Assembly: GCF_001996005.1 (NCBI RefSeq)
Contig: NZ_MUFB01000002.1
Span: 146,667-210,666, forward strand
Length of the DNA: 64,000 nucleotides
Direction of reading: 5' to 3'
DNA from: Salinivibrio siamensis
GTDB taxonomy: Bacteria > Pseudomonadota > Gammaproteobacteria > Enterobacterales > Vibrionaceae
The notes beneath the pieces are model-generated. The model did not search any database and was not told the DNA's origin. It worked only from the letters and a program-made list of their open reading frames with translations. How positions within the stretch are numbered: position 1 is the stretch's first letter; every line of letters starts with the position of its first letter. The position numbers and the translations under genes were made by a program. Positions 1-8,491 of the stretch are shown here, piece after piece.

Positions 1-444
1 ACCGTGCGTGAGAAGCTGCAACACTCGGGCTTGTTTGGGGGCGCGGCTCAGACCTGATAGAGGTTGGTTTTGTCCTGACTCGGTGATTTGCCACCATTTT
101 TGTTGCTGCAATGTCGCAGGGCGTCCTTTGCGCAGCGAGGTTGGCATCACCGCCCCCATCGCATCCCCTAGCGGATGATGGTAAAAACGGCTCGCCCATT
201 GCAGGAGATTGTATACCGCGGGGGTCCAAACCGGCTGCGTGTCGAGTACGGTATCAATCGCTTTGAGTTGGCTGGCTTCCACACTGGCCGTTGGCGACAA
301 GCCGGTAACGATGCCAACTTTATGCTGGCGTCCAAACGGCACCTTGACGCGCCCTCCGATGATCGGATGCTGATCGTCAGCAATACGGTAATCAAAGGTT
401 TTCGGCAAAGGGACAGGCAAAGCCACCTGAGCAAACTGTTCCAT
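1..444 (-). CDS. priA: Primosomal protein N' (PriA helicase), N-terminal part only
   Basis: Reading leftward from the ATG at 444 gives an uninterrupted 148-codon frame that leaves the window at base 1. It begins MEQFAQVALPVPLPKTFDYR and continues with the VPFGRQ and WASRFYHHPLGDAM motifs of the PriA 3'-DNA-binding domain. PriA is a 3'-5' superfamily 2 helicase that recognises stalled forks and reloads the replisome. Only the DNA-binding domain is visible; the helicase and zinc-binding parts lie outside. It is divergent from rpmE with about 220 bp between, the arrangement known from E. coli and Vibrio. Longer frames on the opposite strand here are shadows. Confidence 0.93.
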   Translation of the reverse strand, partial: MEQFAQVALPVPLPKTFDYRIADDQHPIIGGRVKVPFGRQHKVGIVTGLSPTASVEASQLKAIDTVLDTQPVWTPAVYNLLQWASRFYHHPLGDAMGAVMPTSLRKGRPATLQQQKWWQITESGQNQPLSGLSRAPKQARVLQLLTHG

Positions 445-545
445 CACAACATCTTATTGGCCAGAAGGAATGTCAGTGTAACGGTTAGCCACACGTTGGC
501 AAAGCCTTGTTGCACCGTAAGAGACACGCGGATTGCACAAAAAAG

Positions 546-574
546 TTGCGAAAAAGAGGGCGCTTGATTAGAAT
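546..574 (+). promoter_or_regulatory. Sigma-70 promoter of rpmE
   Basis: TTGCGA at 546-551 and TAGAAT at 569-574 are separated by 17 bp, a near-consensus sigma-70 promoter. The predicted start near 581 leaves a leader of about 80 nt before rpmE. Inferred from sequence only. Confidence 0.7.
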
Positions 575-663
575 TGCGCGCCTTAGAAAATGTTTGTTAA
601 CGACGTGTGGTGCCCGGCTTAGGATCGGGAGAGCGACACGGCCTTTAAGATGAGGTTATCCCT

Positions 664-879
664 ATGAAAGCTGGTATCCATCCAGAGTACAAAGCCGTCA
701 CAGCAAAATGCTCTTGCGGTAACGAATTCGCGTTCAGCACAACCCTAGGCAAAGACATTTACCTAGACGTGTGTGACAAGTGTCACCCATTCTACACTGG
801 TAAGCAGCGTATCCTTGATACCGGTGGCCGTGTTGACCGCTTTAAGAAGCGTTTCGGTGCCCTTAGCAGCAAAAAATAA
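664..879 (+). CDS. rpmE: 50S ribosomal protein L31 (zinc-binding form)
   Basis: A 71-residue protein starting [10 protein letters not shown], the usual length for bacterial L31 type A. L31 is a late-assembling large-subunit protein at the central protuberance that forms an inter-subunit bridge. Four cysteines are present (C16, C18, C37, C40), so this is the zinc-containing C+ paralogue rather than the zinc-independent YkgM type made during zinc starvation. It is a single-gene unit with its own promoter and a strong terminator, and it is divergent from priA. Confidence 0.97.
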   Translation: MKAGIHPEYKAVTAKCSCGNEFAFSTTLGKDIYLDVCDKCHPFYTGKQRILDTGGRVDRFKKRFGALSSKK

Positions 880-904
880 GCCGCTATTGACCGAATACAG
901 AGAA

Positions 905-928
905 GGGACGCATCAGCGTCCCTTTTTT
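905..928 (+). terminator. Rho-independent terminator of rpmE
   Basis: Perfect 7-bp stem GGGACGC/GCGTCCC with an ATCA loop, followed by six T residues, 25 nt after the rpmE stop. Confidence 0.92.
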
Positions 929-1032
929 GATCGTATCGTCCCTGTCATCGGACAACAGGTCCGAGCATCATCGCGAATGCGCTGTTAGTACTGGTGGACG
1001 TTTGCTCCCTGCGTTACCATCTTTTTTATTAT

Positions 1033-1101
1033 ACAAACCTTCCCTGTGTGGTTTGTAGAGTGTCTGACTAATATCGGTGACGCTTCCCTGTCGATATTAG
1101 T
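1033..1101 (+). other. Tandem hairpins with a shared loop motif upstream of maeB
   Basis: Two perfect inverted repeats lie in the rpmE-maeB gap. The first is ACAAACC (1033-1039) with GGTTTGT (1050-1056) around a 10-nt loop. The second is ACTAATATCG (1067-1076) with CGATATTAGT (1092-1101) around a 15-nt loop. The 9-mer CTTCCCTGT occurs in both, at 1039-1047 and 1083-1091, almost entirely in the loops. A possible -10 (TATTAT, 1027-1032) sits directly in front, with only a weak -35 (TTGCTC, 1002-1007, 19-bp spacing). No T-tract follows, so this is not an evident terminator. It may be a 5'-UTR element, a pair of operators or part of a small RNA; the role is unknown. Confidence 0.5.
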
Positions 1102-1133
1102 TTCCCCTTCACGATAATAATTAGGAACACTAG

Positions 1134-2387
1134 ATGTCGGACGATAAACGCCAGCAAGCGCTGGATTATCATGCATACCCTACTCCCGGAAAAATTTCTG
1201 TTGAATTGAGCAAACCTGCTGACTCGGCCGCGGATCTCGCGTTGGCGTATAGTCCTGGCGTTGCTGAGCCTGTGCGTGAGATAGCGCAAGATGCGGATGC
1301 GGTTTACCGCTATACGGGTAAAGGCAACATGGTGGCGGTGGTCTCAAACGGCACCGCGATTTTGGGGCTAGGAAATTTAGGCCCCATGGCTTCTAAGCCT
1401 GTCATGGAAGGTAAAGCTTTATTGTTCAAGCGTTTTGCTGGCTTGGACTCGATCGACATTGAAGTCAAACACCGTACTATCGATGAATTCGTGGATACCG
1501 TGGCGAACATCGCGGATACCTTTGGCGGTATCAATCTCGAAGATATCAAAGCCCCAGACTGTTTTGAGATTGAAAAACAATTGATTGCACGTTGCGAAGT
1601 GCCTGTATTTCATGATGATCAACACGGCACGGCCATCGTCACCGCTGCCGGCATGCTTAACGCGCTTGAGCTGCAAGGCAAAGATATCCGCGAGGCGACG
1701 GTGGTGTGCATGGGCGCAGGCGCAGCGGCTGTTGCCTGTATGGAGCTATTAATAAAATGTGGCGCTCAGCGGGAAAAAATCTATATGTTGGATCGTAAAG
1801 GCGTGATTCATACGCGTCGTGACGACATCAACAAATACAAGCAGCTGTTTGCCAATAACACGGATAAGCGTACCCTCGAAGATGTGATTGAGGGCGCGGA
1901 TATGTTCGTTGGCGTCTCCGGTCCAGACTTGCTCTCACCCGACGCCTTGAAGCTGATGGCAGATAAACCCGTGGTATTTGCCTGCTCGAACCCAGATCCT
2001 GAAATTCATCCGGATGTGGCGCATCAAGTGCGCGATGATCTGATCATGGGAACCGGGCGTTCGGATTACCCGAATCAGGTCAATAACGTGCTCTGCTTCC
2101 CGTTTATTTTCCGTGGCGCATTGGATGTACGTGCCAGTGAAATTAACGATGCGATGAAGTTGGCAGCGGTAGAGGCCATTCGCAGCCTAGCCAAAGAGCC
2201 TGTCCCACAAACGGTATTAGACGCCGCCGGTTTGTCTTCGCTAAGCTTTGGCCCAGATTACATTATTCCCAAGCCAATGGACGCGCGTTTATTACCTAAG
2301 GTCGCCCGCGCGGTAGCGCTGGCCGCCGTGGAAACCGGCGTGGCTCGTATCGAGATGCCAGAAAACTATATGCTCGACAAGGCGTAA
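1134..2387 (+). CDS. Malic enzyme, short form (oxaloacetate-decarboxylating)
   Basis: Converts malate to pyruvate and CO2 with reduction of NAD(P)+, feeding pyruvate and reducing power. The 417-residue product has the N-terminal malic domain with LAYSPGVAEP and the tyrosine/lysine region YRYTGKGNMVAVVSNG, then a Rossmann NAD-binding domain with VVCMGAGAAAVACMELL near residues 190-205. It lacks the C-terminal phosphotransacetylase-like domain of E. coli MaeB, so it is the short form found in Vibrio beside metJ. Cofactor preference cannot be settled by eye. It lies between rpmE and metJ with its own upstream structured region. Confidence 0.93.
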   Translation: MSDDKRQQALDYHAYPTPGKISVELSKPADSAADLALAYSPGVAEPVREIAQDADAVYRYTGKGNMVAVVSNGTAILGLGNLGPMASKPVMEGKALLFKRFAGLDSIDIEVKHRTIDEFVDTVANIADTFGGINLEDIKAPDCFEIEKQLIARCEVPVFHDDQHGTAIVTAAGMLNALELQGKDIREATVVCMGAGAAAVACMELLIKCGAQREKIYMLDRKGVIHTRRDDINKYKQLFANNTDKRTLEDVIEGADMFVGVSGPDLLSPDALKLMADKPVVFACSNPDPEIHPDVAHQVRDDLIMGTGRSDYPNQVNNVLCFPFIFRGALDVRASEINDAMKLAAVEAIRSLAKEPVPQTVLDAAGLSSLSFGPDYIIPKPMDARLLPKVARAVALAAVETGVARIEMPENYMLDKA

Positions 2388-2460
2388 TGCTTGAGCGTTA
2401 GGAAAAGCGCGGTGGAATAGAGCCTGAGAAGGCTGTGCTGAGCACCTATCATTACAGAAA

Positions 2461-2484
2461 ACCCGCCAATCGGCGGGTTTTTTT
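2461..2484 (+). terminator. Terminator of maeB, abutting metJ
   Basis: Perfect 7-bp stem ACCCGCC/GGCGGGT with an AATC loop followed by seven T residues. It touches the last codon of convergent metJ and may also stop metJ transcripts, since an A-rich run precedes it. Confidence 0.9.
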
Positions 2485-2800
2485 AGTATTCGCTATCGTC
2501 GAACTCGATACCAAGCTCTTCCATGATCCGACGTGCTTCAGCGGGAATGCTGTCGGGTTTATCCTTACGGATATCGTCATCGGTTGGTAGTGGTTGGCCG
2601 GTGTAGGCATGAAGAAATGCCTCACACAACAACTCACTGTTGGTCGCATGACGGAGGTTTTGCACCTGACGACGAGTACGCTCGTCGGTAAGAATTTTTA
2701 GTACTTTTAATGGGATAGAGACGGTGATCTTCTTTACCTGCTCTTTCTTTTTACCATGTTCGGCATACGGATTAATGTAGTCGCCGTTCCACTGCGCCAT
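2483..2800 (-). CDS. metJ: Methionine repressor MetJ
   Basis: A 105-residue ribbon-helix-helix repressor that uses S-adenosylmethionine as corepressor. The beta-strand that enters the DNA major groove is seen as [20 protein letters not shown], nearly identical to E. coli MetJ, and length matches the family. It is divergent from metB, and the shared gap holds three tandem met boxes, so it probably represses both metBL and itself. The C-terminal tail ([12 protein letters not shown]) is the variable part of the family. Confidence 0.97.
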   Translation of the reverse strand: MAQWNGDYINPYAEHGKKKEQVKKITVSIPLKVLKILTDERTRRQVQNLRHATNSELLCEAFLHAYTGQPLPTDDDIRKDKPDSIPAEARRIMEELGIEFDDSEY

Positions 2801-2883
2801 GTCTCACCTATCTTGATTATGGAATACCCAGAATGATGCTGCGGAGATTTTAGCTATATTAACCGCCACATGCAAAGGAGTAT

Positions 2884-2907
2884 AGACGTCTAGAAGTGTT
2901 GACGTCC
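2884..2907. promoter_or_regulatory. Three tandem met boxes (MetJ operator) between metJ and metB
   Basis: Three contiguous 8-bp units, AGACGTCT (a perfect consensus), AGAAGTGT and TGACGTCC, match the known tandem 8-bp operators bound cooperatively by MetJ dimers. The site is 80 bp before the metB start and 84 bp before the metJ start, so it can serve both promoters. Confidence 0.9.
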
Positions 2908-2986
2908 CAAAAAGCACAGGGTAAGGTGGCAGTATGAAACCTGGATCACGCCCACCATGCGCAAACCAGACTAGCAAGGATAGATC

Positions 2987-4153
2987 ATGACTGAGAAAAA
3001 AACCGACACTATCGCCGTTCGGACCGGGATTGGGACTGACACCCAGCACCATGCGGTGGTGCCTCCCCTGTACTTATCGACCAATTACCGTTTCCCGGCA
3101 CTGGGTGATGTGCCTACTTACGACTACGCGCGAGGCGGCAACCCAACGCGTGCGCAGCTCGAACAAGCGCTGACTGACTTAGAAGGGGGCGCAGGTGCGG
3201 TGGTGACCAACTGCGGGATGTCGGCGATAAACTTGGTGCTATCTCTGTTGGAGGCTGGCGAGCATATTGTCGCCCCACATGATTGTTATGGCGGCACCTA
3301 TCGCTTGCTCGAATCGCGTGCCAAACAAGGGATCTGGCAGGTAAGTTTTGTCGATCAATCGGACCATGATGCGTTGGACCAGGCATTGGCTAAACAGCCC
3401 AAGCTCGTGCTGGTGGAAACCCCATCCAATCCACTCTTACGCGTGGTCGATATCGCAGAAATATGCCAAAAAGCCCATCAAGTGGGGGCTTGGGTGATGG
3501 TCGACAACACGTTTTTATCGCCAGCTTTGCAAACGCCTTTTGCGCTGGGCGCGGATATGGTGGTGCATTCGACCACCAAATTTATTAATGGCCATTCTGA
3601 TATTGTCGGTGGCGCGGTGATCGCCGCGACCAGTGAACTTGCCGAGACATTGGCTTGGTGGGGAAATTGCTTAGGGGCGACGGGCAATGCATTTGACAGT
3701 TATATGACACTGCGAGGGTTGCGCACATTGGGTGCACGCGTTAAACAACACCAACATAACACTGAAGCGGTACTCAGTTACCTGCAAACGGTGTCGGCAG
3801 TGCGGAAAATCTACTACCCCGGATTGGCCTCTCACCCTGGCCACCAAATTGCTGCGCGCCAGCAAGCGGGGTTTGGTAGCATGCTGAGCTTAGAATTGGA
3901 TACAGACCAAGCCGGTGTGGCGCGATTTATTGATGGCCTCACGTTATTTGCCCTCGCCGAGTCTCTCGGGGGGGTAGAAAGCTTGGTGACGCATCCTGGT
4001 TCGATGACACACAGAGCCATGAGTGACGCCGCGCAAGCGGAGGCGGGCATCGCACCGACCTTGTTGCGTTTTTCCATTGGATTAGAGGATGCGCAAGATT
4101 TGGTTGCCGATTTGGCGAACGCCTTTGCCCGTTTAGAGGGTGACACCCCATAG
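2987..4153 (+). CDS. metB: Cystathionine gamma-synthase
   Basis: PLP enzyme of trans-sulfuration: joins an O-acylhomoserine (the succinyl ester in enterics) with cysteine to make cystathionine. The 388-residue product has the Cys/Met-metabolism fold, YDYARGGNPTR near residue 46 and the Schiff-base lysine motif HSTTKFINGHSD near residue 200. The ATG at 2987 is preceded by AAGGATAG. It is first in the metB-metL unit, as in enterics, under the met boxes at 2884-2907. A second enzyme of this family, metY, lies at 8492-9769, so trans-sulfuration and direct sulfhydrylation are both encoded. Confidence 0.95.
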   Translation: MTEKKTDTIAVRTGIGTDTQHHAVVPPLYLSTNYRFPALGDVPTYDYARGGNPTRAQLEQALTDLEGGAGAVVTNCGMSAINLVLSLLEAGEHIVAPHDCYGGTYRLLESRAKQGIWQVSFVDQSDHDALDQALAKQPKLVLVETPSNPLLRVVDIAEICQKAHQVGAWVMVDNTFLSPALQTPFALGADMVVHSTTKFINGHSDIVGGAVIAATSELAETLAWWGNCLGATGNAFDSYMTLRGLRTLGARVKQHQHNTEAVLSYLQTVSAVRKIYYPGLASHPGHQIAARQQAGFGSMLSLELDTDQAGVARFIDGLTLFALAESLGGVESLVTHPGSMTHRAMSDAAQAEAGIAPTLLRFSIGLEDAQDLVADLANAFARLEGDTP

Positions 4154-4214
4154 AGGCTGCGCTTCAGTGCGCGCCGCTTTACCGAGATCGATAGACATTA
4201 AGAGAGACCTTGCC

Positions 4215-6656
4215 ATGCATGCGCAACCGACGGAAACGTCCCCCGAGTCACCACGCCAATTGCACAAGTTTGGTGGCAGTAGCCTTGCGAGCCCTGATTG
4301 CTATCGCCGTGTGGTCGATGTATTGACCGCGCATGCGAGCCAGCAAGACTTAATCGTGGTGTCCGCGGCTGGAAAAACCACTAACCAGCTGATCATGTGG
4401 TTAGCACAGTTAGACAAGGATGGACGAGTGGCGCATGAGACCTTGCAAGCGGTGCGCGCCTTTCAGCAAGACTTGATTGAGAACTTGATTGATGGTGAAC
4501 CCAAGCAGCAGCTGGTGGATGCGCTTTATGCCGATATCGCAACCATTGCGTCGTTGGGCGATCAGGGCGTGAACGAGAGCGACAAAGCGTACGTGCAAGG
4601 TTTTGGAGAGGTCTGGTCGGCGCGCCTGTTGGCCCAGTTATTGAAACAGCATCGACGTGCCGCGGTGATGTTAGATTCACGCCAATGTTTGCGCGCCGAG
4701 CGCGCCGCTCAGCCGGAAGTAGATCGCGGGGCGTCTTGGCCTTTATTGCAAAATCAGCTTTCTCAGCATGGCGATACGCATGTGGTGATCACCGGCTTTA
4801 TGGCACAAAATCAAGCGGGAGAAACAGTGCTGTTAGGGCGCAATGGCTCCGATTACTCGGCCACTGTCTTGGGGGCGCTTGCAGGCGTGAGCCGTGTGAC
4901 CATTTGGAGTGATGTCGCCGGGGTCTATAGTGCGGACCCACGCCATGTTGATAATGCCTGTTTGCTGCCTTTAATTCGTCTCGACGAAGCGGGCGAGCTG
5001 GCGCGACTCGCCGCTCCCGTGCTGCATAGCCGAACCTTACAGCCGGTGGCGCAAAGTGCGACCGACCTGACGTTGCGCTGCACCCAAGCGCCGGATAGCG
5101 GATCAACACGTATTGAGCGCGTGTTAGCCACCGGGCGCGGGGCAAAAATCATTACGGCGTTGGATGAGGTGAGCTTGCTCCAGTTTGATGTTGCGCGAGG
5201 ACAAGATTTTCAAGCGATAAAACAAGAGCTCAGCCGGATTTTGTCACAGCTAAAAGTACAGCCATTAGCAACGGATTACCAAGACGACCAGTACCGTATT
5301 TTGTTAGCGTTTACCACGGAAGTCGTGGCATTGGTAATGGCGCAAATTCAAGACGCCGGCCTCCCAGCTGAACTCAAACTGCGTGAAGGCTTTACCATGG
5401 TGGCGGCGGTTGGGGCAGGCGTGGTGAACAACCCCGTACACTGCCATGGCTTCTATCAGCAACTCAAATCACAGCCGGTGGAATTTATCAGTGAGTCGGC
5501 CTCTGGGCTGAGCCTGGTTGCTATCCTACGCCACGTCCACACTCAGGCACTGGTTGCCAGTTTGCATGATGCCTTGTTTCAAGCTCAGCGCCGTATCGGC
5601 TTGGTGTTGGTGGGCAAAGGCAATATTGGTACCCGTTGGCTAAGCCTTTTTGCCGAGCAAAAAGCACACTTGGAAAAGCGTCATGGTAAGGAAGTCTCAC
5701 TGATTTCAGTGGTGGACAGCCGCAACCAATGGCTTGATTTTGCCGGTATTGATGCCACGCATGTGTTGGATGGGTTTGACGAGCGTTGCGAGCCTTATTT
5801 TGATGATGAGTGGCTCACTCGTCTACTGAATCACCCGTATGACGATGTGATTGTGTTGGATGTCACCGCCAGTGAGTCATTAGCGTACTTGTATCCGCGA
5901 CTTGCCGAGCATGGCTTTCACTTAATCTCCGCCAACAAAGAGGCGGGCGCCGCACCCGCCGAGCAGTACCACGCGATTCAGCAGGCGTTTAGCAAAACCG
6001 GGCGCCATTGGCTCTACAATGCGACCGTGGGCGCCGGGTTACCGATTAACTACGCGGTGCAAGATCTGCGTGAAAGTGGTGACACGATTGTTGCACTGTC
6101 TGGGATCTTTTCTGGCACTTTGTCATGGCTGTTTTTGCAATTCAGTGGTGAGGTCCCCTTTAGCGTCCTGCTTGAGCAGGCTTGGCAGCAAGGCCTAACC
6201 GAGCCTGACCCACGGGATGATCTTTCTGGGGCTGACGTGGTGCGTAAATTGGTGATTTTGGCACGTGAAGCGGGCATGTCCCTCGAACCTGAGCAGGTAA
6301 AGGTTGAGTCCTTGGTGCCTAAGTCACTGGCTGATCTGTCTTTGGATGCCTTTCTTGATAATGCACACCAAATGGATGAACCGCTACAAGAGCGATTAGA
6401 CAAAGCGCATAAAAATCGGTCAGTGCTACGTTATGTGGCGCGCTTGGAAGTTAACGGTCACGCCCATGTGAGCCTAGAAACCCTACCCAGCGAGCATCCA
6501 CTTGCGCATCTATTACCGTGTGACAATGTGTTTGCGATTGAAAGCCAATGGTATCGCGAGAATCCTTTGGTCATTCGTGGACCAGGGGCGGGACGCGATG
6601 TCACCGCAGGCGCCATTCAATCCGATCTAAATCGCTTGATAAGTCGCCTTCACTAA
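4215..6656 (+). CDS. metL: Bifunctional aspartokinase II / homoserine dehydrogenase II
   Basis: Catalyses the first and third steps from aspartate to homoserine for methionine synthesis. The 813-residue protein has an N-terminal aspartokinase domain starting with QLHKFGGSSLAS, an ACT-type linker, and from about residue 458 a homoserine dehydrogenase domain with GLVLVGKGNIGTRW and YNATVGAGLPIN. The C-terminus (NPLVIRGPGAGRDVTAGAIQ) matches E. coli MetL closely. The ATG at 4215 is chosen over the upstream one at 4140: it gives the family length, aligns with E. coli MetL, and avoids overlap with metB. The gap to metB is 61 bp, so the two are probably co-transcribed under MetJ control. Confidence 0.95.
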   Translation: MHAQPTETSPESPRQLHKFGGSSLASPDCYRRVVDVLTAHASQQDLIVVSAAGKTTNQLIMWLAQLDKDGRVAHETLQAVRAFQQDLIENLIDGEPKQQLVDALYADIATIASLGDQGVNESDKAYVQGFGEVWSARLLAQLLKQHRRAAVMLDSRQCLRAERAAQPEVDRGASWPLLQNQLSQHGDTHVVITGFMAQNQAGETVLLGRNGSDYSATVLGALAGVSRVTIWSDVAGVYSADPRHVDNACLLPLIRLDEAGELARLAAPVLHSRTLQPVAQSATDLTLRCTQAPDSGSTRIERVLATGRGAKIITALDEVSLLQFDVARGQDFQAIKQELSRILSQLKVQPLATDYQDDQYRILLAFTTEVVALVMAQIQDAGLPAELKLREGFTMVAAVGAGVVNNPVHCHGFYQQLKSQPVEFISESASGLSLVAILRHVHTQALVASLHDALFQAQRRIGLVLVGKGNIGTRWLSLFAEQKAHLEKRHGKEVSLISVVDSRNQWLDFAGIDATHVLDGFDERCEPYFDDEWLTRLLNHPYDDVIVLDVTASESLAYLYPRLAEHGFHLISANKEAGAAPAEQYHAIQQAFSKTGRHWLYNATVGAGLPINYAVQDLRESGDTIVALSGIFSGTLSWLFLQFSGEVPFSVLLEQAWQQGLTEPDPRDDLSGADVVRKLVILAREAGMSLEPEQVKVESLVPKSLADLSLDAFLDNAHQMDEPLQERLDKAHKNRSVLRYVARLEVNGHAHVSLETLPSEHPLAHLLPCDNVFAIESQWYRENPLVIRGPGAGRDVTAGAIQSDLNRLISRLH

Positions 6657-6679
6657 CCCGCTAATGGATAACCGTGATC

Positions 6680-6714
6680 AAGCTGTCTGCGCGCTGCGTA
6701 GGCAGCTTTTTTTT
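6680..6714 (+). terminator. Terminator of metBL
   Basis: 12-bp stem (6680-6691 with 6697-6708, two G-U pairs), 5-nt loop and a run of eight T residues, 24 nt after the metL stop. Confidence 0.9.
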
Positions 6715-6832
6715 GTGCCGTTACCCGCGTTGTGAGGTGTGCATTGATGGCTGTGTCGTCTATCTTCATAACACCATGAGTTTTTTTCATGGCTTGCATC
6801 GTTGACATTTTAGCCGAATCACGACAATCTTT

Positions 6833-6856
6833 AGACATATGGACGTCTAAACGTAT
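6833..6856 (+). promoter_or_regulatory. Tandem met boxes upstream of metF
   Basis: AGACATAT, GGACGTCT and AAACGTAT are three contiguous 8-bp units matching the MetJ consensus AGACGTCT at 6, 7 and 5 positions. They end 62 bp before the metF start, so metF is probably repressed by MetJ separately from metBL. Confidence 0.85.
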
Positions 6857-6858
6857 AA

Positions 6859-7816
<958 letters not shown>

Positions 7817-7818
<2 letters not shown>

Positions 7819-7850
7819 AAAAATACGCCCCGGTTATGTCGGGGCGTATT
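7817..7850 (-). terminator. Terminator of aphA, touching the metF stop
   Basis: Perfect 10-bp stem AATACGCCCC/GGGGCGTATT (7822-7831, 7841-7850). Read leftward it is followed by seven T residues, so it is oriented for aphA. On the plus strand only TT follows, so it would end metF transcripts weakly. Confidence 0.85.
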
Positions 7851-7878
7851 AGGTTGCGTGTTGTGTTTGTTGTAGTGA

Positions 7879-8427
7879 TTAAGCACTGGCGGCGAGCATA
7901 GTGAGCTCGTCGCGCACTTCCTGCGCCCATGCCATCCATGCACGACGTTGATGGATGCTGCGTCGCAGTGCGAGGCGCATTAAACGTTGTTGTGACGTGA
8001 GCAGAGTGACTTGGCCATATTCACGCTGTTCCAGTAGCGTATAGTGATTAAGCAGCTGCTGAGACTCGGCAATCAAGTTATTCACATGATCCAGCATGGG
8101 AGCTGGATCGAGTACATCACAACTGAGTAGTCTGGCGACATACTCGTCACGTGGTGGGGCTAACTTGGGTGTTTGAATAAACCACGCCTCAAGCATCTCA
8201 GTGCCGACAGGTGTGATGGCGTAGACCTTCCTATCGGGTTTACCGACTTGCGGCTCCAGGCGGTAGGTGACAGCACCTCGATCGGCGAGCTTATTGAGTT
8301 CACGATATACCTGTTGATGGCTGGCTTTCCACACATTGCTGATGGTGGTGGAAAACGCCTTGGTAATATCGTAACCCGTGGCCTCGCAGTTGCTTAGCAC
8401 TGTCAGTATTACATGGGGGAGTGACAT
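7879..8427 (-). CDS. aphA: PadR-family regulator AphA (low-cell-density / virulence activator)
   Basis: A 182-residue protein with an N-terminal PadR winged helix (MSLPHVILTVLSNCEATGYD, then WKASHQQVYRELNKL and GKPDRKVYAIT) and a C-terminal alpha-helical dimerisation domain ending RAWMAWAQEVRDEL. The first 70 residues are nearly those I remember for Vibrio cholerae AphA, and length and C-terminus also agree. In Vibrio, AphA is the master regulator at low cell density, made when LuxR/HapR is off, and it activates tcpPH in V. cholerae. Targets here are unknown. It lies 64 bp behind metY on the same strand, with ppc further upstream, so read-through from metY is possible. Confidence 0.88.
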   Translation of the reverse strand: MSLPHVILTVLSNCEATGYDITKAFSTTISNVWKASHQQVYRELNKLADRGAVTYRLEPQVGKPDRKVYAITPVGTEMLEAWFIQTPKLAPPRDEYVARLLSCDVLDPAPMLDHVNNLIAESQQLLNHYTLLEQREYGQVTLLTSQQRLMRLALRRSIHQRRAWMAWAQEVRDELTMLAASA

Positions 8428-8491
8428 CTCTTATATCCACAGTTTTGTTTGTACAACGATTGTTTCCTGGCAGCGGCTAGCCTTCTTTGGG

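Noticed and set aside
175..567. 130-codon plus-strand frame near the left edge
   Set aside because: It is the shadow of priA, whose leftward frame clearly encodes the PriA N-terminus.
4140..4214. Upstream start extending MetL by 25 residues
   Set aside because: The extension overlaps metB and does not resemble MetL; the ATG at 4215 matches the family start.
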